Part shown: positions 8,645-14,748 of the stretch, piece after piece
Layout of the letters: each line of letters begins with the position of its first letter
How positions within the stretch are numbered: the first letter of the stretch is position 1
Origin: a bacterium UBA7470
GTDB lineage: Bacteria; Pseudomonadota; Gammaproteobacteria; Burkholderiales; Burkholderiaceae_C
DNA length: 16,744 bases
NCBI GenBank assembly: GCA_002479815.1
Contig: DLPA01000178.1
Coordinates: 1 to 16,744, forward strand
Direction of reading: 5' to 3'
Notes under the pieces: model-generated
What the model saw: the letters and a program-made list of their open reading frames with translations, nothing else
Told to the model about the DNA's origin: nothing
The model's database searches: none
Translations under genes and position numbers: made by a program

Positions 8645-9877
8645 ATGACCGTGGAAAACGATCCTTTGCGCCCAACCAGTTTTGAAGATTTTGAACGCTT
8701 TGTGGGCTTGTACTTTCAAAAACTGGGCTATGAAGTCATCATGCCGCCCACCAACAACAAGGGCTACGACATTGAGCTGCGTTTGGGTGATTTGTGCATT
8801 GCGGTGCAGGTCAAGAATCAAAAGATCAAGTGCAACATCGCCCAAGTGGAGAAGTTCATCAGCTTCATGGAGTCCATCCCCGCCGAACGCTTTCATCAAG
8901 GCTGGTTCATTTCGGGCAGTGGGTTTGGCAAGCCCGCTTTGACGTATGTGCATACGCAAAAAATACCCAAACTGGTGTTGGGAACGTATCTGCAAGGCGA
9001 TATTTTTTGGGATTACCCGCCCGACACCATCTTCCCGCCGCCTCCCGAGCCGCGTCCTCCTGCATCGGAGCCTCTGTCAGAGTCTGAGCGTCCTATTCGC
9101 TACGTGGGCGTGTTCACTTGCAAAGGCGGTGTCGGCAAAACCACCACGGCGGCGCACTTGGCGGGTGCGTTTGCCTTGATGGGGCACGATGTCATCTTGC
9201 TGGATTTAGACCCCGACAAAAACCTACGCAAGCTGTTTCAAAACGATCCCACCGACCCCGATGAGGCGGCCTCTTTGTTCGTGCCACCTGTGATGAAAGG
9301 CGAGTTGGGGACGACGCTCACCGTGCTGAATCATGACGAATGGAACGAAGCGGAGTATCCCGACACCAAAATCGTCGTCTGCGATTGCTCACCCGTGCTG
9401 GCAGAAAACCCCAAAGAGCTGATTGCCAAGTTCGATTACTGCATCATCCCCACCACCCTGAACCCGCTGGGCGTGGCGAAGAATGCCGACGTGATTACCC
9501 GCACCTTCAAACACATTCGAGACTTGAACAAAAAGGCGGAGATGTTTTGTGTGATCAACGCCTTCGATGGATCGAAAGCCGTTGAAAAGCGCAACGAGAA
9601 GTTGATCCACCACCTCAAACACCATGTGGATCAGTACACCGCCCAAGACCCCCACTGCCATTTTGTGCATCCCGACGCAGCCAAAATCCGTTACAGCGCG
9701 GCCTTGCAATACTGGGGCTTTCACATCATCGAAGGCAGCAGCCCTCAATTGGCCTTCAAAGAAGTCGGCGGCAGAAACTATCCCTTGGCCGACTTTTTGC
9801 AATTGGCGGAGTATCTGGAAGCGCACACGCAGCTCGATGAATTGCGCGGGTCAGCCTCAAGCCCTCAAAATAAATAG
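8645..9877 (+). CDS. Mrr-like nuclease domain fused to ParA/MinD-type ATPase
   Basis: A 410-residue two-domain protein. Residues ~12-125 form an Mrr/restriction-endonuclease-like PD-(D/E)XK domain: FERFVGLYFQKLGYEV, then GYDIEL (Asp42) and IAVQVKNQK (Gln55, Lys57), giving the D...QxK metal site typical of Mrr-type nucleases. A Pro-rich linker (about 128-152) leads to a deviant-Walker ATPase of the ParA/MinD/SIMIBI class: CKGGVGKTTT, with signature Lys160 and P-loop Lys165, then LLDLDPDKN (Asp187, Asp189) and VVCDCSP (Asp247). The C-terminal ~130 residues complete the ATPase fold. It therefore probably cleaves or binds DNA under control of an ATP-dependent dimer switch. No ParB, centromere-like repeat array or methyltransferase lies beside it. 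The first start candidate (8609) was rejected on the ribosome binding site. Its stop codon lies inside an intergenic repeat copy. I do not recall an experimentally characterised protein of this architecture. Confidence 0.85.
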   Translation: MTVENDPLRPTSFEDFERFVGLYFQKLGYEVIMPPTNNKGYDIELRLGDLCIAVQVKNQKIKCNIAQVEKFISFMESIPAERFHQGWFISGSGFGKPALTYVHTQKIPKLVLGTYLQGDIFWDYPPDTIFPPPPEPRPPASEPLSESERPIRYVGVFTCKGGVGKTTTAAHLAGAFALMGHDVILLDLDPDKNLRKLFQNDPTDPDEAASLFVPPVMKGELGTTLTVLNHDEWNEAEYPDTKIVVCDCSPVLAENPKELIAKFDYCIIPTTLNPLGVAKNADVITRTFKHIRDLNKKAEMFCVINAFDGSKAVEKRNEKLIHHLKHHVDQYTAQDPHCHFVHPDAAKIRYSAALQYWGFHIIEGSSPQLAFKEVGGRNYPLADFLQLAEYLEAHTQLDELRGSASSPQNK

Positions 9878-9940
9878 CAAAAAAAGTGAGCTGCTTACGC
9901 AAGTAAAACGCTGGTTTTGGCCGATTTGATGCTTAAATTC
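9874..9940 (+). repeat. Intergenic repeat, left copy (partner in inverted orientation at 10050-10116)
   Basis: This copy begins with ATAG, whose last three bases are the stop codon of the fusion gene, then an A-run, then GAGCTGCTTACGCAA (9888-9902). Read against the reverse complement of 10088-10116, the first 29 bases match at 26 positions without gaps. Weaker gapped similarity (TTGGC, GATT, TGAT, AAA, TC in order) continues for about 38 more bases, so both arms are degenerate copies of one ~67-bp unit. It resembles, from memory, a repeat common between genes in Comamonadaceae. Confidence 0.75.
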
Positions 9941-10049
9941 AAGTCGAAAATTCTAAAAAATCATCAAAAAACCTGTTTTTGACCTGTCCCAACAGGCCAC
10001 ACACAGTGTTTTTAGGTGCTGTGGACTCTTTTTTTTGGAAAAATCGGCT
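9941..10049. other. Non-coding centre between the two repeat copies
   Basis: AT-rich, with no supportable ORF. It holds one small hairpin, CCTGT (9983-9987) with ACAGG (9992-9996) and a 4-base loop, and several T-runs, including eight or more T residues near 10029-10036. The hairpin is not directly followed by a T-run on either strand, so I do not call a terminator. No transposase fragment was seen. Confidence 0.5.
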
Positions 10050-10116
10050 GATTTTCAGATCATAATCGCCAATAGTGCTTGATTTAATTGCGTAAGCAGC
10101 TCTCATTTTTTACTAT
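10050..10116 (-). repeat. Intergenic repeat, right copy, inverted
   Basis: This is the reverse-complement partner of the copy at 9874-9940. Its conserved 15-base core, TTGCGTAAGCAGCTC (10088-10102), ends one base before the stop codon of the MFS gene. The outer part, from 10103 to 10116, encodes the last residues (SKK, plus part of the preceding codon) and the stop of the transporter. Confidence 0.75.
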
Positions 10117-11374
10117 CGTTTTTATTGGTTTTATCATGTGGATTGTTTTGATGCCGCAGTGCGAGCCAGCCTAGAGTGGCGACGCTCAGGAGTAGGGCGA
10201 CGAAGCCGATGCGGGGGGACACGTCCAGCATCCAGCCGCCCAGTGCCGGGGCCAGCGTGCCGCCTAGGGTGTAGGACATGACCAAGACGGCGGTGGCTTG
10301 CACCAGTGGCAAGCCTTGCTCACGGTCGCCAATGGCAATCATCGACAGGGTGTAGAGCGAGCCGCCGATGCCGCCCCACAGAAACACCAGCGGCCACGCC
10401 AGTACAGTCCAATCGGCCACCCACGGCACGATCAAGGTGGTGAGGGCGGTCAAAAGGGCGCAGGTTTGCATCAGCGTCAAGCGTGCTTGCAAGGGCATGC
10501 CCCAACGCTGTTGGGGGTCTTGCGCCATGCGGTCGGCCCATATCCCCATAGGCAGCATCATCAAGGCACTGCCCAAGCCGCTGGCCGAGACCAAGAGCGC
10601 CGATTGGGGAGCTGACCACTCTAAAGCCAAGCCGTACAGGGGCAGCAGGCCGGAAATACCGCTTTCAAAAAAACCGCCCACACCGCCTGCGATCATGATG
10701 ACGGGGTGCGCGCGCAACGCCTGCCACAGGCCAGACACGCCGTCCACCCCCTCAGCCTTTGGGGAGTCAGCGGCTGAGGGGGGTACGTGTTCCTCGGGCA
10801 AGGCGGGTATCCACAAGCTGCACAGCAGCCCCGCCAGCAGCACGAGCCAGACGACGGTGAGGGCCACACCGCGCTCGGCCCCCACCCACGCCAGCAAGGC
10901 GGGGCCGACGACGAAGGTGGCACCGACCATCGTTTCAAACCACCCGACCCAACGGCCTCGTTGACCCGCAGGCGCACACTCGGCCACCAGTGCTTCGGCC
11001 AGTACCCAGCGCAAGCCGCCAGCCATGCCCGCCATGAATTCCAGCACGAACCACACCGCCAAGTCGTCGCTCAGATAAAACCCCGTGGTGACGACCACGG
11101 GCAAGCCTGCTGCCAGCCACAAGGCTTTGCGCCGTCCTAGGGCGTGGGTGGCGTTGGCGATGAAGGGTGTGGCGAACAAAATCCCCACCCAACCAGCGGC
11201 GGCGAACAGCCCCGCTACCGCCGTGCTCACACCATCGGCTTTGAGCAAGAGCAGCAGCAAGGGCGAGAGCATGAAGACTCCTACCAGCTCTAAAAACGTG
11301 GACGCAAACACCAGCCACAAGGTGCGTTGGGCCAGCGCGGGTGCAAGGGCAGCGGCGGGCGCGTGCTGATTCAT
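10103..11374 (-). CDS. MFS transporter
   Basis: A 423-residue, strongly hydrophobic protein with about twelve predicted membrane segments in two halves, separated by a hydrophilic loop near residues 190-215 (LPEEHVPPSAADSPKAEG). The loop after TM2 reads NATHALGRRKAL, a version of the MFS GxxxDRxGRR motif. The equivalent loop in the second half is PMGIWADRM. These indicate a major facilitator of the YcaD-like type, but substrate and direction cannot be read from the sequence. The ATG shares its A with the TGA of the upstream HAD gene (TGATG), which suggests translational coupling and cotranscription. The C-terminal tail (DKTNKNDSKK) is very polar, and its last residues lie in the adjacent repeat copy. 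Confidence 0.87.
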   Translation of the reverse strand: MNQHAPAAALAPALAQRTLWLVFASTFLELVGVFMLSPLLLLLLKADGVSTAVAGLFAAAGWVGILFATPFIANATHALGRRKALWLAAGLPVVVTTGFYLSDDLAVWFVLEFMAGMAGGLRWVLAEALVAECAPAGQRGRWVGWFETMVGATFVVGPALLAWVGAERGVALTVVWLVLLAGLLCSLWIPALPEEHVPPSAADSPKAEGVDGVSGLWQALRAHPVIMIAGGVGGFFESGISGLLPLYGLALEWSAPQSALLVSASGLGSALMMLPMGIWADRMAQDPQQRWGMPLQARLTLMQTCALLTALTTLIVPWVADWTVLAWPLVFLWGGIGGSLYTLSMIAIGDREQGLPLVQATAVLVMSYTLGGTLAPALGGWMLDVSPRIGFVALLLSVATLGWLALRHQNNPHDKTNKNDSKK

Positions 11375-12198
11375 CAGGCCGCACCCAAGACCGCACGCGC
11401 CACTTCAGCAAAGCCCGCTCCACGTTCTGCCGTCGTCACGAAGCGGGGGTGGTGCTGCAACTGCGACCAAAAGCGACGGATGTTCGCCACGCCCACCGTC
11501 CAAGGCAGGTGTTGGAACATGACTTGATCGTTGGTCGAGTCGCCCACATACACCCACTGCGCTGCTGTCTGCGCCAAGTCTTGCCCTAACAGCGCCCGCA
11601 CCGCCCAGCACGCGCCTTGCCATTTGTGGTGTGTGCCCATCCAGCCATTGATGTGGATGGAGCTGACGGTGGCGGTCAAGCCCGCTTGCTGCATCTGCTG
11701 CACCACGGCGGCGATGGTGGCCTCGTCTAAATAGTGGTGTTCGCTGTGGTCAATGGCGATGTCGGTTTCCCGTCCGGCGCTGTCGTGGGCGCGGTGGGCC
11801 GTGGGTATCTGGGCTTCGATGTCGGTTAAGACCCGCTGCAAATGCTGGTAATGGTGCTGGCGGGTCGCTGCGTCGTGCAGGTATATTTTTTGGAGCTGCC
11901 CATGCGCTTGATACAAGCACACGCTGCCGTTTTCGGCCACGATGCCCCGCAGCGGCCATGTTTGCGCGTAGGGCACGCTCCAGCCCACGGGTCGTCCGGT
12001 GATGGCGATGACGGGGATGTCGGCCTGGTGCAGGGCTTGCAAGGCGGCCCAGGCTTCGGGGGCGATGGCTCCGTCGCACGTCAGGGTGTCGTCGATGTCG
12101 GTCAGCACGCCTAGCAAGGGGCGCGTGAGCGAGGACAGGCGATTGGGCAACAAGGCCGGGAGAGGCATGAGCGTAGGTGGATGGGGAGTCAACCGCAT
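11374..12198 (-). CDS. HAD-IIB family phosphatase (sugar-phosphatase-like)
   Basis: A 274-residue HAD hydrolase. Motif I is LTDIDDTLT, with nucleophile Asp34 and acid/base Asp36. Motif II is ITGRP, followed by the VAENGS turn typical of Cof/mannosyl-3-phosphoglycerate/sucrose phosphatase-like enzymes. RETDIAID and the long C2-type cap follow, then the motif III lysine in THHKWQGA, and motif IV VYVGDSTNDQVMF. It should remove phosphate from a small sugar phosphate or related metabolite; the exact substrate is unknown. The start is uncertain. ATG codons at 12198 and 12168 and a GTG at 12246 are in frame and none has a good ribosome binding site. The GTG would overlap speD, so I took 12198. It is transcribed first, before the coupled MFS gene. 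Confidence 0.82.
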   Translation of the reverse strand: MRLTPHPPTLMPLPALLPNRLSSLTRPLLGVLTDIDDTLTCDGAIAPEAWAALQALHQADIPVIAITGRPVGWSVPYAQTWPLRGIVAENGSVCLYQAHGQLQKIYLHDAATRQHHYQHLQRVLTDIEAQIPTAHRAHDSAGRETDIAIDHSEHHYLDEATIAAVVQQMQQAGLTATVSSIHINGWMGTHHKWQGACWAVRALLGQDLAQTAAQWVYVGDSTNDQVMFQHLPWTVGVANIRRFWSQLQHHPRFVTTAERGAGFAEVARAVLGAA

Positions 12199-12229
12199 AG
12201 AATCAGTCTGCACTTTTTTGGAAACTTCA

Positions 12230-12628
12230 ATGCACATGGCGGGCACACATCTGGTAGTGGAAATGAGCGGCTGCGACCCCTTGATGTTGGGCGACGCAGC
12301 GCGGGTGCGTGCGGCTTTGCTGAGTGCGGCCGACGCGGGTCGCGCCCATGTCCTGAATGTGTTTGTGCATCAATTTCAACCGACGGGCGTGAGCGGGATT
12401 GTGGCATTAGAGGAATCCCATCTCTCCATTCACACCTGGCCCGAGCGGGCGTACGCGGCGGTTGATGTGTATACCTGTGGCGATCACCCCTTGCCTCACC
12501 TCGCCATGCGGGTGTTGTCACAACAACTACACGCCCAACACACGCACGTGCGCGAAATCCGTCGTGGCATTGCGCAAGGCACGGGGTGTTACGTCAGTGA
12601 GGCCGTGCAGGGGTCCGATATTTCATGA
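12230..12628 (+). CDS. speD: S-adenosylmethionine decarboxylase proenzyme
   Basis: A 132-residue class 1B AdoMet decarboxylase, the pyruvoyl enzyme that makes the aminopropyl donor for spermidine synthesis. The self-cleavage site is EESHLSIHTWPE. From the ATG at 12230 the precursor serine is Ser63, the processing histidine His68 and the catalytic cysteine Cys83 (VYTCGD), the same numbers as in the Thermotoga enzyme, which supports this start. A GGAA six bases upstream also favours 12230 over a second ATG at 12236. The C-terminus is about normal for the family. No spermidine synthase gene (speE) is next to it. Only 31 bases separate it from the assumed start of the divergent HAD gene, so the promoters must overlap coding sequence. 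Confidence 0.93.
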   Translation: MHMAGTHLVVEMSGCDPLMLGDAARVRAALLSAADAGRAHVLNVFVHQFQPTGVSGIVALEESHLSIHTWPERAYAAVDVYTCGDHPLPHLAMRVLSQQLHAQHTHVREIRRGIAQGTGCYVSEAVQGSDIS

Positions 12629-12710
12629 GGCAGTGTTGGCTTCACTGATCAGACGCGCTGAACTGCGGCTAATATGGAAGCGATCTTTTTTAGTGTGTGA
12701 GCAAAACATC

Positions 12711-12714
12711 GAGG
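12711..12714 (+). promoter_or_regulatory. Ribosome binding site fixing the GTG start of the SirB1 gene
   Basis: GAGG lies seven bases before the GTG at 12722. It is the only good signal near the N-terminus and supports a non-ATG start. The remaining 93-bp spacer after speD shows a TAATAT at 12670-12675 without a matching -35 element, so no promoter is called. Confidence 0.55.
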
Positions 12715-12721
12715 CGCGCTT

Positions 12722-13570
12722 GTGAATACGTTCTCAACCCAAATACCCTCCCCGTTGGACTACTTTTCTATCTTGGTGGACGACGACGAACACTTCCCTT
12801 TGTTGGAGGTGGCGGTGAGTCTGGCGCAGGACGAATACCCCGAGTTGGACATTCAGCAGGTGTTAGGGGATGTCGATCAATTAGCGGCCCGTTTGCGCCG
12901 CCGCCTGCCTGTGGACGCTGGCCCTTTGCAGCGTTTGCGCGGTTTGAATCAGTTTTTTTATCGTGATTTGGGCTTTGTCGGCAATGTCAATCATTTCCAC
13001 GATCCCGACAACAGTTACTTGAATGTGATGCTGAGAACCCGCAAGGGCATTCCCATCAGTCTGGCTGTGCTGTGGCTGGAGTTGGCGCAGAGCATCGACT
13101 TGAGCGCCAGCGGCATCAGCTTCCCCGGTCACTTCATGTTGAAGGTGAGCTTGCCCCAAGGTCAGGTCATCATTGACCCGTTCACCGGCCAGTCTTTGAG
13201 TCGGGAAGAACTGCAAGAACGCCTCACGCCCTATGCACAAGCGCAAGGGCTGGTGGGTGACTTTGACGTGCCATTGGGTTTGTACCTGCAAGCCTGCACC
13301 GCACGGGAGACGATTGCGCGAATGCTGCGCAACCTCAAAGAAATTCACCGCACCGCAGAAGACTGGTCACGTCTGTTGCCGGTGCAAGAGCGTTTGGTGC
13401 GCCTCTTGCCGGCGCACTGGGACGAGCTTAGAGATCGTGGCTTGGTGTTGGCCGAGTTGGGCATGCGTCGGGCCGCCATTGACGACTTACGCGCCTATTT
13501 GTTGCACACAGGTGACCCTGTCGATGCAGTGTCCATCAAAGAACGTTTGGTGGAATTAGAGCAACGTTAA
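12722..13570 (+). CDS. SirB1 family protein (transglutaminase-like fold plus TPR)
   Basis: A 282-residue protein of the SirB1/YchA family. An N-terminal helical region is followed by the signature NQFFYRDLGFVGN (residues 76-88), RKGIPISLAVLW (107-118), FPGHFMLKV (134-142) and IIDPFTG (150-156). These are the elements of a transglutaminase-like fold, with His137 and Asp152 at the positions expected for the His and Asp of the triad. Ser113 stands where a cysteine nucleophile would be, and the only cysteine is far downstream in LQACTARE, so enzymatic activity is doubtful. Residues ~205-280 look like a TPR-type helical repeat (AHWDELRDRGLVLAELG). The function of the family is not well defined. 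The gene lies downstream of speD with its own ribosome binding site and 69 bp before the cyclase gene. Confidence 0.85.
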   Translation: MNTFSTQIPSPLDYFSILVDDDEHFPLLEVAVSLAQDEYPELDIQQVLGDVDQLAARLRRRLPVDAGPLQRLRGLNQFFYRDLGFVGNVNHFHDPDNSYLNVMLRTRKGIPISLAVLWLELAQSIDLSASGISFPGHFMLKVSLPQGQVIIDPFTGQSLSREELQERLTPYAQAQGLVGDFDVPLGLYLQACTARETIARMLRNLKEIHRTAEDWSRLLPVQERLVRLLPAHWDELRDRGLVLAELGMRRAAIDDLRAYLLHTGDPVDAVSIKERLVELEQR

Positions 13571-13575
13571 AGCAG

Positions 13576-13627
13576 CGGTGTCACCGTCTAGAGTTCTCGC
13601 TACAAACAGCCCGCATGGTATTCATGC
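13576..13627. promoter_or_regulatory. Two inverted repeats upstream of the cyclase-PilZ gene
   Basis: CGGTG-T-CACCG (13576-13586) is a perfect operator-like palindrome with a one-base centre. GCATG (13613-13617) and CATGC (13623-13627) flank GTATT twelve bases before the ATG. No Shine-Dalgarno sequence precedes the ATG at 13640. An in-frame TGA at 13631-13633 excludes a longer protein. The gene may be poorly translated, read through from the SirB1 gene or controlled by leader structure. These are observations, not a proven site. Confidence 0.3.
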
Positions 13628-13639
13628 CTATGACGATTT

Positions 13640-14725
13640 ATGCCCAGCATTCACAAGCCCACACTCATTGATAGTTTGTTACAGCTGATGCAGTCCACCG
13701 CCCACGCCGATCAGACCACTGATGTGACAGAGCTAAGACGACGCATTGGCAAAGCGATTGACGAAGCCATCTTTCCTAGACAACAAACCGACACACGCCG
13801 CGTGACGATTTTGTTGTCCGATTTGCGAGGCTTTACTTCCCTTTCCGAAAAATACAGCGCCATGGAAATGGTCGGCGCATTAAATCGCTACCTAGAGCGC
13901 ATGAGCGACATCATTTTGAGTCACGGAGGCACAATCGACAAATTCATGGGCGATGCCATCATGGCCTTGTTCGGTGCGCCCGCGTCCCGCAGCGATGACT
14001 TAGAGGCGGCGTTGTCCTGTGCGATTGAGATGCAGGCTGCCATGCAGGACATCAATGCTGAGAACGAACTGTACGGCATGGCTCCACTGTACATGGGCAT
14101 TGGCATCAACACGGGTGAGGTCGTGGCGGGGCACTTGGGGTCGTCCCTGCACAACGAATACACCGTGATCGGCGATCAGGTCAATTTGGTATCCCGTATT
14201 GAAGCGCACACGTTGCGAGGGCAAATTTTGCTCAGTGAAAACGCCTACCAATTGGCGTGTGACATTGTCGAAATTGGCGACATCAACGAAGTGCGCGTCA
14301 AAGGCAAAAAAGGCATGGTACGGATGTACGAGCTGCTGGGTGTGCTCCGTCCTGAACCCAAAAAAGCCCCCACACGCGAGATACGCAACAGCCCTCGGGT
14401 AGAGGTCGATTTGCCTATACGCTTTCAGCGCCTGATCGACAAAACTGTCGAGCCGCAAGCGCACGTTGCGAGGGTAGTGGACATGAGCTATGGCGGTATG
14501 TTCATTCTCAGCCCAGTCGAGTTGCAGACCTTGAGCGACATCAAAATCTCGGTCTCCATGTCTTTGCTAGAGCCTGATTTGACAGAGATTTACGCCAAAG
14601 TGCTGCGGGTCACGCCTGTTCATGGTGAGTTCGAGTGTCGCATTGAGTTCACGTCGATTGATGCCAACGCCACCCAATCGGTCAAAGAGTTTGTGAACAG
14701 CATCGTCGAGATGAAACGCCACTGA
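13640..14725 (+). CDS. Class III adenylate cyclase with C-terminal PilZ domain
   Basis: A 361-residue soluble protein with two signalling domains. Residues ~50-230 are a class III nucleotidyl cyclase. Metal-binding aspartates are Asp61 (ILLSDLRGFTS) and Asp105 (DKFMGDAIMALFG). The purine-recognition pair is Lys101 and Thr175 (EYTVIGD), the Lys/Thr combination of class IIIb adenylate rather than guanylate cyclases. The transition-state residues Asn182 and Arg186 are present (NLVSR). Catalysis of ATP to cAMP is therefore expected. Residues ~245-358 are a PilZ domain with an intact c-di-GMP signature: RNSPR (Arg249, Arg253) and DMSYGG (Asp281, Ser283, Gly286). No transmembrane segment is seen. 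The combination suggests cAMP synthesis tuned by c-di-GMP. Start fixed by an in-frame stop just upstream. Confidence 0.9.
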   Translation: MPSIHKPTLIDSLLQLMQSTAHADQTTDVTELRRRIGKAIDEAIFPRQQTDTRRVTILLSDLRGFTSLSEKYSAMEMVGALNRYLERMSDIILSHGGTIDKFMGDAIMALFGAPASRSDDLEAALSCAIEMQAAMQDINAENELYGMAPLYMGIGINTGEVVAGHLGSSLHNEYTVIGDQVNLVSRIEAHTLRGQILLSENAYQLACDIVEIGDINEVRVKGKKGMVRMYELLGVLRPEPKKAPTREIRNSPRVEVDLPIRFQRLIDKTVEPQAHVARVVDMSYGGMFILSPVELQTLSDIKISVSMSLLEPDLTEIYAKVLRVTPVHGEFECRIEFTSIDANATQSVKEFVNSIVEMKRH

Positions 14726-14748
14726 GGGGAATCGGCGCATGAGGTCGC

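Noticed and set aside
8487..8675. N-terminal extension of the DUF3422 frame up to 8675
   Set aside because: The frame is open by chance. The stretch lacks family similarity, overlaps the start of the divergent gene, and the HNEVHARP motif fits the ATG at 8486.
8645..9877. Fusion gene as an ordinary plasmid or chromosome partition parA
   Set aside because: No parB, no centromere-like repeats and an N-terminal nuclease domain that partition ATPases do not have.
9983..9996. CCTGT/ACAGG hairpin as an intrinsic terminator
   Set aside because: The stem is only five base pairs and no T-run follows directly on either strand.
9874..10116. Inverted repeats as ends of an insertion sequence or as an integron attC site
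   Set aside because: No transposase or fragment lies between them, no clear target duplication is seen, and the attC consensus ends are absent. Two copies of a short repeat unit explain the pattern better.
13576..13586. CGGTGTCACCG as a CRP/cAMP receptor site
   Set aside because: It lacks the TGTGA-N6-TCACA layout. The centre is one base, not six.
14726..14748. Terminator between the convergent cyclase and glutamate-synthase-like genes
   Set aside because: The 23-base gap has no inverted repeat and no T-run.
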